A DNA stretch of 64,000 nucleotides. It comes from Nitrosotalea devaniterrae. Its GTDB lineage: Archaea > Thermoproteota > Nitrososphaeria > Nitrososphaerales > Nitrosopumilaceae. The stretch covers positions 1,294,451 through 1,358,450 of the forward strand of contig LN890280.1 in NCBI GenBank assembly GCA_900065925.1, read 5' to 3'. The notes under the pieces were generated by a model. The model saw only the letters and a list, made by a program, of their open reading frames with translations, was not told the origin of the DNA and did not search any database. Each line of letters starts with the position of its first letter. Positions within the stretch are counted from its first letter, which is position 1. A program made the position numbers and the translations under genes. Positions 6,858 to 15,010 of this stretch are shown here, piece by piece.

Positions 6858-7980
6858 ATTGAGCCTATACGACGAAAACGACAGGGCCATAATGCATGCA
6901 TTACAAGTAAAAAAAATCCAGAATCACATAAAAGATCAGGTAGAAAAAGTAAAGATGGATGCATTCACAGCCCGTGAGGAGCTCATACAAAGAAGAGCTG
7001 AGAAAATAGAACAGGTCAGACAAAAATTAAACGATACTACACTATCTATAATCAAAAAACACGAATTGATAAAAGACAGATTAAACCAGGAAGCAGTCTT
7101 CAGAGAGGCAAGCATTCGTGTAAACCGAGGTCTTGAAGCACTTGAAAAATTCATCCAGATTCTTCGTGATACAGAAATGGAAGATGAGATGCTCAAAAAA
7201 GCAATTCGTGATCCTATAATATCAAGTACTGCAAAATCAGAGGCAAGAAAAATTATCACTTCAGAATTTTTCAAATCAGTTCAAAAACAGCTAGTCATGC
7301 AAACAGAATTTATCAATATTGCAGCCCATGAGCTTCGTACACCAATCATGCCCATACTGGTAAACGTGGAATTGCTCACAGAAAAACTAGGAAGCGACAA
7401 TGATGAAATAAAAATAATTGTGCGCAATGCGAAAAGGCTTCACAGACTTACGGATAACATCCTAAGTGTAACAAGAATAGAAAGTAAGACACTCACATTA
7501 AAAAAAGAAACATTTGACATCAATGCACTCATAGAAAATGTCATCAAAGACGAGAAAGCACACATAGAAAATAAAAATGTCAATATCATAGTGAAAAATG
7601 ACGGTCATCCCATAGACATTGAAGCAGACAGAGACAGGATAGCTCAAGTGATATCAAATGTGTTGCACAATGCAATCAAGTTTACAAAAACTGGAACAAT
7701 TACCATAATGTCAAAAGTTCAGGATGATGATGTAACTGTAAGTGTAAAAGATAATGGACCAGGAATAGATCATCAAATAATTCCAATTTTGTTTTCAAAG
7801 TTTGTCACAAAATCAGACAGAGGAACTGGATTAGGCCTATACATTTGCAAAAACATCATAGAGGCACATGATGGAAAAATTGGAGCAGAAAATAGTCCAG
7901 ATGGGGGAGCAATTTTTTCATTCAGATTGCCGGTGAAAAACAAACATTCACACACAAATTCTACACACGATGAGACATAA
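6841..7980 (+). CDS. Coiled-coil sensor histidine kinase at the end of the gas-vesicle operon
   Basis: The 379-residue cytoplasmic kinase begins with about 150 residues of charged helix, probably coiled coil. The H-box follows (INIAAHELRTPI, His at residue 163), then an N-box (NVLHNAIKF), G1 (DNGPGID) and G2 (GTGLGLYICKN). No transmembrane segment is visible. The GTG start overlaps gvpG by 17 bases, so kinase and vesicle proteins are made from one mRNA. A soluble kinase with a long helical N-terminus could read vesicle assembly or a binding partner. No receiver follows it; the receiver at 3309 is a candidate partner. Its catalytic region closely resembles that of the kinase at 2498. Confidence 0.9.
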   Translation: MEQRPRLSLYDENDRAIMHALQVKKIQNHIKDQVEKVKMDAFTAREELIQRRAEKIEQVRQKLNDTTLSIIKKHELIKDRLNQEAVFREASIRVNRGLEALEKFIQILRDTEMEDEMLKKAIRDPIISSTAKSEARKIITSEFFKSVQKQLVMQTEFINIAAHELRTPIMPILVNVELLTEKLGSDNDEIKIIVRNAKRLHRLTDNILSVTRIESKTLTLKKETFDINALIENVIKDEKAHIENKNVNIIVKNDGHPIDIEADRDRIAQVISNVLHNAIKFTKTGTITIMSKVQDDDVTVSVKDNGPGIDHQIIPILFSKFVTKSDRGTGLGLYICKNIIEAHDGKIGAENSPDGGAIFSFRLPVKNKHSHTNSTHDET

Positions 7981-7989
7981 AATCAAGAT

Positions 7990-8016
7990 ATCAAATTGTG
8001 AAAAAGCAATTTTGAT
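7990..8016. terminator. Hairpin between convergent genes
   Basis: ATCAAATTG (7990-7998) and CAATTTTGAT (8007-8016) pair with one bulged base around an 8-base loop. The hairpin fills the gap between the gvp-operon kinase and the convergent spherulin gene. It may mark the 3' ends of both transcripts; the function is inferred from position. Confidence 0.35.
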
Positions 8017-10032
8017 TTAATTTTGATTGGTTCCAGAGGTTTGATTACTAGACATTCCAATTGGTACATGGTCCTTGAATATTGAAAAACTTGTCTTGGT
8101 GCCATCGATTGTAACTTTTGACTCGCTCCACTTGTTTCCATTACTTGGGTCTACCAGACGAAATACATAGTCACCCACCTTGAGGTTTGAGAAATTTGCT
8201 TCTCCATGATAATTAATTTTTGATTCAGATAAAAGATTGCCATTATTGTCCAAAAGGTCTACTGAAAAGCTGCTATTCTTTGCAGACAAGAGTTTTGATT
8301 GTTCATCATATGCCTTGACAGTAACAAGACTGTCAACCATCGGAGGCCATGGTGTGACAATTGACACTTCTCTTGCAACTCCAGGATACAAAAATACTGG
8401 CCAGTAAGAAGAGGACATGTGCTGACCAATTTTTACATCAATTGTATAATGATCATTGTTCATAATAGTGGGCTCTAGCCAAAAACGCAATGTTTGTCCA
8501 TGGATATCAGTAAAGTCCATGGCCCATGTTTTGTTGTCTTGATCTTTTATGTATACAATAGCATTGGCAACAGGAGTAACACCATCATTGTAAAACACAT
8601 TAGGACGCATACCACCTGGCGGGGATAAATGTAAAGTCAAATCCTTTGGTGCCAAGTTTTTACTAGGATCAAGGCGTACATATTCAATGTCAGCGCACAT
8701 GCCATTTGCATAAACTTCAATTTTGTATGTATGACCAAGTGGTAGTGAATCAATCTCAAATGGATTTCCAGATATAGAATCAATGTTTCGGTAAATTGAT
8801 TGGCTTGAATCCTGGTAAATCTTCAAGGATACACCATAGCTATAGGCCCTGTCTCCCGTTGCATATGATATTGTGGCATGAATAGAGCCAGTGTGAGATA
8901 CTTGACTTGACTTTGGTGCAGAGTAGACATAACTCTGATTAGACAAGACATGTTTTTTCATCACTGGTAAGCTTGTTTGGTTTACAGGAATTGTATGATT
9001 TGTTCCATAGAATGCAGTAAGTGTGAGATTACCTGCAGGGGTGATTGTTCTTGTATTACTTTTTGTCAAATCATCCCAATGATCTAGCGTATAGTTTCCA
9101 AAGTTTGACAGGGTTACAGTATAATTGTTTCCAGAAATGGCACTAAATGTAAATGGTGTAAACCCAGAGCTGCTGTTTTTTCCAAATGTTACTACAGTCC
9201 AGAGTCCAGTCAGTGGTGTACCTTTAGTAGTTGACGCATTGACTGTTACAAATACAGTATTGTTTTGTGGTACATCAAGCAAGCTCATTAATGTATCAAG
9301 ATATCCTGGAAGAGAGTTGAACGGATTAGGTAGTGTAGAGTTTGATACGAACATGTATTGTACTAGTCTTGACATGTTTTCAACATAGGTTTTGTTTGTA
9401 GCATTTACATTGTATGCAATAAAGGAAAAATTTGACTTGGTGAAATTTTTGTGCCATCCTTCAAATGATGATACCGTAGGAAGATTTGGATTATCATAAA
9501 TTACCAAGTTGTTTACAGTTCCAATATATGAAGGCAGTGTATCTATGCCAGGATTGCCCACAGTAAAGTTCAGTCCAACTGATTTTGAATAATTTGTCAG
9601 ACTTGCATAAAATGTCTCATTTCCTTTCACATTTGACATTTGATCAAAAAATATTCCGTTTACATGATACCAATCTTTGTAGTCGTTGATGTAACTTGTA
9701 ATTTCATTGTAACCAATATTTGCAGTATAGATATATCCAATCACTTGGATTCCAGAAGACTGGAGTTTTTGCACACCATACAGATAGTTTGTATCTCTTG
9801 TACCAGGTCCACTGTCGGGATTGATTATTGCAACAATTGGAACGGATGGATGGTTTTGCTTTTCTTGTACAAGTGTATTCCAGTCATTTCCAGGATAACT
9901 ATACAGAGGTACAATCATGCCTGTTTTAGGCAGGCCATATGCATTTTGTAGAGATCCCAATGACCCACATATCACAAAAACAAGCACGATTGAGGCCAAA
10001 ATCGAGGTTTTCTTGTACAAATCACGACTCAT
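8017..10032 (-). CDS. Secreted protein with spherulation-specific family 4 domain and Ig-like repeats
   Basis: From the ATG at 10032 the product has about 671 residues. It has a signal segment (about residues 8-30), then a spherulin-4 domain (about 38-250) with VPLYSYPGNDW, IINPDSGPG, VIGYIYT, NGIFFDQMS and TVGNPGID. About 400 residues of beta-rich modules follow, including a cell-wall-type repeat and two carboxypeptidase-regulatory-like or Ig-like domains (DGVTPVANAIVYI near 500). An ATG 13 codons further upstream would put charged residues before the signal and is less likely. It is the larger relative of the protein at 3692-4486. The pair encloses the gas-vesicle operon. The domain make-up suggests a cell-surface glycan-binding or glycan-cleaving protein. 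Confidence 0.82.
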   Translation of the reverse strand: MSRDLYKKTSILASIVLVFVICGSLGSLQNAYGLPKTGMIVPLYSYPGNDWNTLVQEKQNHPSVPIVAIINPDSGPGTRDTNYLYGVQKLQSSGIQVIGYIYTANIGYNEITSYINDYKDWYHVNGIFFDQMSNVKGNETFYASLTNYSKSVGLNFTVGNPGIDTLPSYIGTVNNLVIYDNPNLPTVSSFEGWHKNFTKSNFSFIAYNVNATNKTYVENMSRLVQYMFVSNSTLPNPFNSLPGYLDTLMSLLDVPQNNTVFVTVNASTTKGTPLTGLWTVVTFGKNSSSGFTPFTFSAISGNNYTVTLSNFGNYTLDHWDDLTKSNTRTITPAGNLTLTAFYGTNHTIPVNQTSLPVMKKHVLSNQSYVYSAPKSSQVSHTGSIHATISYATGDRAYSYGVSLKIYQDSSQSIYRNIDSISGNPFEIDSLPLGHTYKIEVYANGMCADIEYVRLDPSKNLAPKDLTLHLSPPGGMRPNVFYNDGVTPVANAIVYIKDQDNKTWAMDFTDIHGQTLRFWLEPTIMNNDHYTIDVKIGQHMSSSYWPVFLYPGVAREVSIVTPWPPMVDSLVTVKAYDEQSKLLSAKNSSFSVDLLDNNGNLLSESKINYHGEANFSNLKVGDYVFRLVDPSNGNKWSESKVTIDGTKTSFSIFKDHVPIGMSSNQTSGTNQN

Positions 10033-10210
10033 TAATTTACACCCTAAGCCAAAGCAGGGCTCTTTCCCCATACTCCATCGTCGTGCAAGAAATTATCTAC
10101 GTGCATAGAAAATAGTCTGATTTATCAGATATCACAATATGCACAGAAATTTCTAGAACAATCATACTTTATCAAAATGTAACAATGTTCTAGAAGATTC
10201 TAACCAATTA

Positions 10211-10220
10211 CTTTTATAGC
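10211..10220 (+). promoter_or_regulatory. TATA box for the winged-helix gene
   Basis: The sequence CTTTTATAGC lies 21-30 bases upstream of the ATG at 10241, which fits a leaderless transcript. Two TTCTAGAA-type elements lie just before it (10149-10157 and 10186-10194). Confidence 0.5.
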
Positions 10221-10240
10221 AATATTTGCATCTTTTTGTT

Positions 10241-10519
10241 ATGAAGTATCGTAGTCGTACAGAGATAATCTCAATGATTCTTGATTCAGTAACAGTAGGC
10301 ACTACAAAAACCAAGATCATGTACAAGGCATACTTGTCATACACCCAGTTGAAAGAATATCTTTCACTCTTGGAAGAAAGCGGAATGATAGGCTACGAAA
10401 AAGGAACTCAAGTATACAGAATAACAGAAAAAGGCAGAAAGTTCCTGAAATTGTCCATTGAGATTGATGACATGGTGTCATCAAAACCAGAAGAGACTCT
10501 GGCAAAAATAACAATCTAA
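10241..10519 (+). CDS. Small winged-helix DNA-binding protein
   Basis: The 92-residue product (counted from the ATG at 10241) is a single winged-helix domain of the type abundant in Thaumarchaeota. A first helix RTEIISMILDSV is followed by a TKTKIMYKAYLSY helix-turn-helix, LKEYLSLLEESGMI, and a wing ending in YRITEKGRKFL. Such proteins bind DNA as dimers; the target here is unknown. It is related to the protein at 14099 (similar helix order and TEKG wing). Its TATA box is about 25 bases upstream, so the mRNA is probably leaderless. It is convergent with the FN3 surface-protein gene. Confidence 0.85.
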   Translation: MKYRSRTEIISMILDSVTVGTTKTKIMYKAYLSYTQLKEYLSLLEESGMIGYEKGTQVYRITEKGRKFLKLSIEIDDMVSSKPEETLAKITI

Positions 10520-10559
10520 ATTTTTTATATTTAATTTTTTAAAAAATATTATTTTAAAA

Positions 10560-12464
10560 TTAATTATATGAATATACATCTCCGCCAAACATGTTAACCA
10601 CGTTTGCAGTAGATGCTATTACATTATTTCCCGAGTCGTACACCTTTATGGTTGCAGCCATTGGATAGTGGTACTGTCCAATTGATATGGTCGCAACACC
10701 AGAATTTACTGCTCCTGATGCAATCACAGTTCCCGATGGACTGATTATATCTACTCGTACAGCATTTGACGGGTTGTTTGTTACTTTGACATTTTCATCA
10801 GTTGTGGAGTAATAGTCCTTGTAGGTTCCATAGAGCATCTGTCCTGGATAGGATGTCTGTGGTTCTAGGAATGCAATGAATGGTCCTGGCATTTGTAAAT
10901 TCAATGTATTACTGGTATATACCATCATACCATCAAGGTACACTTTGAGATAGTTGTTGCCGTTTGTTATGATGGTACAGTCTCTAGTCAGTGGCTGGTT
11001 TGCACTCTGGTCTACCCACAATACGTTAAAGTTTGTAGCACCATTGACATTACCTGTTGCAGATACTATTGCCCATACAGTTCCCGCAGTACCGGTATCT
11101 GCAAAACATGTAACATAGTTTACATTCTGAGAACCAGTCTGCACATACAAGCCGTTTTCATAAAAGTCGTTTGTAGTAGGAACTGATTGTACTGGAGTGG
11201 TTACAACCGCATGAAATAGTACTGCGTTTGAGCTAGGTGTTACACCATAAAATCCAGTCCAGTTTCCATCGTTATAAGATTGAACACCAATGTGGAATCC
11301 CTGCGGATCACGTGATATGTCATATGGTGTGTTGTTGACAGTTGCACTTCCACCATAGTGCCAGAATTGTTGGTTTGCCAAGAGTTGATCTTTTGTCATT
11401 GTTTCATTTGTTAGCGAATCAGATACAACTAGTCCAGACTGTGTAATGGTTAGGTTGTGAATCTGGACAAGTGTAGTTGCAGATGCAGTGTTTGATGCAG
11501 AACTTGTCCCTATTGCATTAATTGCATAAACTCGATATGTGTATGTGGTACTGGGGTTTAGTCCAGTGTCAGAGTATACAGTAGATGCAGAGCCAGTGTT
11601 TTGTGAAATCACACTCCAGGTGGTTCCGCCATTGTCTGATCTTTGAATTTCATATCCAGTAATTGCTGAATTCCCATTGTTACTTGGTGCATTCCAGGAC
11701 AGATTGATTTGAGATGATGAAATAGCATTAGCAGACAAGCTTGTTGGAGGTTGAGGTGCAGTTGTTGCCACACTAGTTGTAGCAGAAGCAGTGTTAGATT
11801 GAGAGCTAGTCCCTACTGAATTAATTGCATAAACCCTGTACGTGTAAGTTGTACTAGGAGATAATCCAGTGTCAGAGTATACAGTAGATGTAGAACCAGT
11901 GTTTGATACAATGGTACTCCATGACGAGCCTCCATTTGTAGAACGTTGAATTTCATATCCAGTAATTTGTGAACCACCGTTGTTACTTGGTGCATTCCAA
12001 GACAGAGTTATTTGAGAAGAAGAATCAGTGTTAGCTACAAGACCTGTTGGAGGCTGCGGTACAGTTACTGGTGTAAACGTAGTATCAGATGCAGTATTGG
12101 ACGGAGGACTAGTTACAAGTATAGTTATGGCATAAACTCGATATGTGTATGTGGTACTGGGGTTTAGTCCAGTGTCAGAGTATACAGTTGATGTAGAACC
12201 AGTGTTTGATACAATGGTACTCCATGACGAGCCTCCATTTGTAGAACGTTGAATTTCATATCCAGTAATAACAAGACTGCCAAGATTAGATGGAGTATTC
12301 CAGTATAGATTAATTTGAGAAGTGGATACTGCATGTGCAGAAAGATTTGTTGGAGGTTGCAATAAAATTGGAAGTGACAGAGCATTTGCAGTAGGACCAA
12401 AAGAAGATGACATCAACAATACAGAAAACAAAAGACTGGAAAACAGAACGTAGTTTCTTTTCAT
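10560..12464 (-). CDS. Secreted surface protein: three FN3 domains plus a conserved beta domain
   Basis: From the ATG at 12464 the product has about 634 residues: signal peptide (1-29), then three fibronectin type III domains (about 33-128, 133-227 and 232-326) with the usual PxxP start and Y-x-Y-x-V-x-A-I-N strands. A C-terminal domain of about 300 residues is shared with the genes at 15011 and 16988. That domain has conserved spots HIGVQ, LYVQTG, LTRDCTIITNGNNYLK, FLEPQTSY and NNPSNAV and looks like a concanavalin-type lectin fold (inference). Its close relative at 16988 has the same parts in the reverse order. It is likely a cell-surface or adhesion protein; no anchor is visible at the C-terminus. 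Confidence 0.82.
   Translation of the reverse strand: MKRNYVLFSSLLFSVLLMSSSFGPTANALSLPILLQPPTNLSAHAVSTSQINLYWNTPSNLGSLVITGYEIQRSTNGGSSWSTIVSNTGSTSTVYSDTGLNPSTTYTYRVYAITILVTSPPSNTASDTTFTPVTVPQPPTGLVANTDSSSQITLSWNAPSNNGGSQITGYEIQRSTNGGSSWSTIVSNTGSTSTVYSDTGLSPSTTYTYRVYAINSVGTSSQSNTASATTSVATTAPQPPTSLSANAISSSQINLSWNAPSNNGNSAITGYEIQRSDNGGTTWSVISQNTGSASTVYSDTGLNPSTTYTYRVYAINAIGTSSASNTASATTLVQIHNLTITQSGLVVSDSLTNETMTKDQLLANQQFWHYGGSATVNNTPYDISRDPQGFHIGVQSYNDGNWTGFYGVTPSSNAVLFHAVVTTPVQSVPTTNDFYENGLYVQTGSQNVNYVTCFADTGTAGTVWAIVSATGNVNGATNFNVLWVDQSANQPLTRDCTIITNGNNYLKVYLDGMMVYTSNTLNLQMPGPFIAFLEPQTSYPGQMLYGTYKDYYSTTDENVKVTNNPSNAVRVDIISPSGTVIASGAVNSGVATISIGQYHYPMAATIKVYDSGNNVIASTANVVNMFGGDVYSYN
11470..12355 (-). 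repeat. Tandem FN3-coding DNA repeats, period about 303 bases
   Basis: Three head-to-tail FN3-coding units lie here. Near-identical DNA, for example around 11888-11968 and 12191-12271, recurs at a distance of 303 bases (101 codons). Conserved tracts include the part coding for TGYEIQRSTNGGSSW. The first unit on the plus strand is instead closest to a unit of the gene at 16988 (around 17505-17640), so cassettes have moved between genes. Confidence 0.7.
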
Positions 12465-12631
12465 GCATATCAAATAATTTCATATGTTATTCCAGTATAC
12501 GCAGAAAATACCAGAATGGTATTACGTATTTGTATTCTGTAACCAAATAATAAAATGCCATAGTAAGTTGGACAGATATTATTTTGTGTCAAGAAAAATA
12601 AAATAATAAAAAAATTGTAGAAATTGACTAG

Positions 12632-12832
12632 TTATTTTTTTGGCAATGGTATTACAGGAGGTGTCTTTGAATCATGATGTTTATCATGATTTGTGCCTGG
12701 AAATGGAATCAAATTACCAGGTATTGGAGATGGGCCATGTTTGTTATAGGCCTGCACACTGCTAGTCATCAATGGGACCATCAGAACTAGAAAAATTAGT
12801 ATGCCAAAAACAAACAGATGGTGTTTTTTCAT
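12632..12832 (-). CDS. Short secreted His/Pro-rich peptide
   Basis: The 66-residue product has a signal peptide (about residues 6-28, ending in SVQA) and a mature part of about 38 residues rich in Pro, His, Lys and Asp (NHDKHHDSK). I do not recognise it. The clustered His and Asp residues could bind metal ions outside the cell. It stands alone between two intergenic spaces. Confidence 0.6.
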   Translation of the reverse strand: MKKHHLFVFGILIFLVLMVPLMTSSVQAYNKHGPSPIPGNLIPFPGTNHDKHHDSKTPPVIPLPKK

Positions 12833-12988
12833 GCCCTATGATAGGATGTAATTGTTATTTGACTTTGCAATGATATGACCATAACAATCTTCTGACAAGA
12901 TAAAACAATCAGATACACAATGAGAAGCAACACACCATATCCCAATGATAGATTTTTCTAGAAAAATATTACTTGACACATTAAACAA

Positions 12989-13327
12989 ATGATATTACAA
13001 TATACAGTACCAATGTCAGACATGCAACAATTTGTCAAACCTCATGAACTGTACTCTTACGAAAAGGTAAGAGAGATGCTAGTACATACAGTTCTTGAAA
13101 AAGCACTTGCCAATGCAGGAATTTATCACACAGTAACATCAGAGATCAAGAAAAAATACAATGGTACCTTGAATGATTGCTACAAACATCCAGAATACCT
13201 CAGCACCATACTAGAAGACAAGCATGATACCATATCAGGTACAGTATCAAAATCAATTACAAAACAGCTGGAAATGTTTTCTGACGATAAATCTATTGCA
13301 AACTTTTTACAGGCAATAAATTCCTGA
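12989..13327 (+). CDS. Small helical Nitrososphaeria-type protein
   Basis: This is a 112-residue cytoplasmic protein, or 104 residues from the ATG at 13013. Its pattern is also seen in the protein at 49475: an N-terminal helix with AxxxTVLEKAL, then a Y-N-x-x-L-x-D-C-Y-K-H-P-E-Y-L core and a C-terminal helix. It resembles the small thaumarchaeal output-type domains (NitrOD group), which I know only as uncharacterised signalling output modules. That link is by general pattern and is tentative. It is preceded by a TTCTAGAAAAA element at 12956. Confidence 0.65.
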   Translation: MILQYTVPMSDMQQFVKPHELYSYEKVREMLVHTVLEKALANAGIYHTVTSEIKKKYNGTLNDCYKHPEYLSTILEDKHDTISGTVSKSITKQLEMFSDDKSIANFLQAINS

Positions 13328-13438
13328 TTTTTTATTTCAAACCTAATATAGTATGATCAATTCAGAACAAAATTACAGAAAAAATGTTCAGGAATTTCTA
13401 AGCAAATTCAGATAATATTTGAGACACAGAAAAGAGCA

Positions 13439-13558
13439 TTGAATCCAAGTTGCGATATGTGCTGGGAAGATATCGAAGAAATTGATATGGATACAGAATT
13501 TGGCTCAGATGACAGCGTCATTTGCTCCAGGTGTCAATCCGAATCAGGTGGCTTTTGA
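13439..13558 (+). CDS. Possible mini zinc ribbon (39 residues)
   Basis: From a TTG at 13439 the frame encodes a tiny protein with CDMC near the start and CSRC near the end, separated by an acidic spacer. This is the layout of a single zinc ribbon. The upstream bases in another frame (ATG at 13353, 20 codons) could once have been its N-terminus, so a frameshift at about 13410 is possible. The stop codon overlaps the TTG of the next gene (TTGA), which suggests coupling. Confidence 0.4.
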   Translation: MNPSCDMCWEDIEEIDMDTEFGSDDSVICSRCQSESGGF

Positions 13559-13977
13559 TACCCAACATATCAGAAAATACCAAATCAAACCACAATAAAA
13601 TCAGCAAGTTACACTTGAGACTTGCCAACTTTGTTTTCCTTGCCTTGTTTTTATCATACATCATATCTAGCCAAGAGGTTCAAGGTGATTCTTCTGGAGC
13701 CATAACGCCTCCCATACAGAGTTTTAGCAACTTTACGTGTACTGCAGGAATTGGCAATGTCTTACTAACAGGCCAGTTTACCAATGGGGATACGCCTTAT
13801 AGGGTGATTTTCTTAAAAATGCTAGTACTTGATCAAAATGGACACACCATAGCAACAGGCAGTGGGAACATATCAAACATCAAGGCTCATGACACCGTGG
13901 CATTTAATGCAATAACCAGATTTAGTGGAAACTTTTCTTCGTGTACCGTTCAAATCGATAACGCAATACCAAAGTAA
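13555..13977 (+). CDS. Secreted or membrane-anchored small beta protein
   Basis: I chose the TTG at 13555, preceded by AGGTG four bases upstream, over an in-frame TTG at 13522. The product of about 140 residues has a basic start, a hydrophobic signal segment (about residues 22-42) and a mature domain of about 95 residues with beta-strand pattern and two Cys (FTCTAG and SSCTVQ) that could form a disulfide. It resembles the FxxCxxGIG-type extracellular domains common in Thaumarchaeota. The function is unknown. Confidence 0.6.
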   Translation: MIPNISENTKSNHNKISKLHLRLANFVFLALFLSYIISSQEVQGDSSGAITPPIQSFSNFTCTAGIGNVLLTGQFTNGDTPYRVIFLKMLVLDQNGHTIATGSGNISNIKAHDTVAFNAITRFSGNFSSCTVQIDNAIPK

Positions 13978-14069
13978 TACAAGATATTTTAAAAATATTA
14001 CATATAGAAAACATAAACTACAGCAAAGATAAAACCAGAAGACCGGTACATACAATTTGTACGATGTAC

Positions 14070-14077
14070 TTTAATAA
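14070..14077 (+). promoter_or_regulatory. TATA box for the second winged-helix gene
   Basis: TTTAATAA lies 22-29 bases before the TTG start at 14099, which predicts a leaderless transcript that begins on the TTG itself. Confidence 0.5.
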
Positions 14078-14098
14078 AAAAATTCAAGATATTCAGTA

Positions 14099-14401
14099 TT
14101 GAAAACCAGAAGCAGTCTAAGTATTATCAGGATGATATTAGAATCAGCACTGCATGGTGCTACCAAATCAAGAATAATGCATGATACGTATCTTTCATCG
14201 GAAAAAACAGGTGTTTATCTCAAGTTTTTGGTTGGACACAAGCTGTTACGATGCGAAATTGGCAGTAAGATATATCACACCACTGAAAAAGGAATTAATC
14301 TACTTGATGAATCAAGTAATCCAAATGAATTTCTGCACAAACTAGATCCAGTATTTTCAGATTTTGATCCATTAGAAGAATTTTCAGACCAAATAAGATA
14401 G
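14099..14401 (+). CDS. Small winged-helix DNA-binding protein (TTG start)
   Basis: This 100-residue winged-helix protein is related to the one at 10241: SIIRMILESALHGATKSRIM, then a YLKFLVGHKLL helix and a wing IYHTTEKGINLL. An acidic tail of about 25 residues follows. The TTG codon lies at the expected transcription start, about 25 bases after the TATA box. It is probably a local regulator, and its neighbours are small PepSY-like and surface proteins. Confidence 0.8.
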   Translation: MKTRSSLSIIRMILESALHGATKSRIMHDTYLSSEKTGVYLKFLVGHKLLRCEIGSKIYHTTEKGINLLDESSNPNEFLHKLDPVFSDFDPLEEFSDQIR

Positions 14402-14456
14402 ATTGATCTTCTAAAATCATCATACATTACAACGTGTCTTGCTACAGCAGTAAGCG

Positions 14457-14756
14457 ATGCTTATTAGTTATCAGACTAGAAAAATAAAAGGGAGTTTGTC
14501 AAAAACAAAATCTAGAGCCAGGAAAAAAGAGATAATTCCAATGCGCCACTTTAACGAATCACCTGTAAAAATTACCAAATACCAGGCAATAGAGATAACA
14601 AAAAAATTTCTAGAGCAACATCACAATGTGAGTGGTGCCGATGCAGTCTTGAAGGGAGATGAATGGTTTGTCACAATGTGTGTAGGTATGTCAGAAAACA
14701 ATACACGTCAGGTGCGAATAGATACCAATACTGGAAAGATACTTGGCTGTACGTGA
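14457..14756 (+). CDS. Small PepSY-like protein
   Basis: The conserved part (about residues 37-99) reads as a PepSY-like alpha-beta-beta unit: the helix YQAIEITKKFLEQ, then a strand EWFVTMCVG and a final VRIDTNTGKILG hairpin. There is no signal peptide, so it would be cytoplasmic. The first 28 residues are very basic, and an ATG at 14541 gives a compact 71-residue alternative. A distant relative lies at 16394. The function is unknown; PepSY units often bind or inhibit peptidases. Confidence 0.65.
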   Translation: MLISYQTRKIKGSLSKTKSRARKKEIIPMRHFNESPVKITKYQAIEITKKFLEQHHNVSGADAVLKGDEWFVTMCVGMSENNTRQVRIDTNTGKILGCT

Positions 14757-14865
14757 CATATATAAAGAAAATTCATGTCAAGGTCATTTTTTATACAAAA
14801 AAGCATCAGGCCCGTCATGGAAAAAATGTGGGTTTGTATCAGATGAGGAGGCAAATGCAATTTGA
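14743..14865 (+). CDS. Possible 40-residue protein
   Basis: A TTG inside the end of the PepSY-like gene opens a frame whose product looks coding by composition (KKASGPSWKKCGF, then SDEEANAI) and has two Cys residues. It ends at a TGA at 14863. I do not recognise it. It could be a real overlapping gene or the remnant of a longer one. Confidence 0.3.
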   Translation: MAVRDIYKENSCQGHFLYKKASGPSWKKCGFVSDEEANAI

Positions 14866-15010
14866 TGGGATGATACAAACCATTGGAAGTCCCAATCCAT
14901 CCACAGTGTGATTTTATTTATCGCAGATAAAGACATGGTAAGATTCTTCTATGTTATCAATACAAATTTCAAGTTTTTAAAAAAATAAAAATGGGAAAAT
15001 CAATTGTAAA

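Noticed and set aside
11470-12355. CRISPR-like array
   Set aside because: The repeats are 303-base FN3-coding units in one open frame, not short repeats with unique spacers.
14663-14911. Frame overlapping the PepSY-like gene (MVCHNVCRYV start)
   Set aside because: The first third is a shifted reading of the PepSY-like gene; the alternative frame at 14743 looks more like coding sequence.
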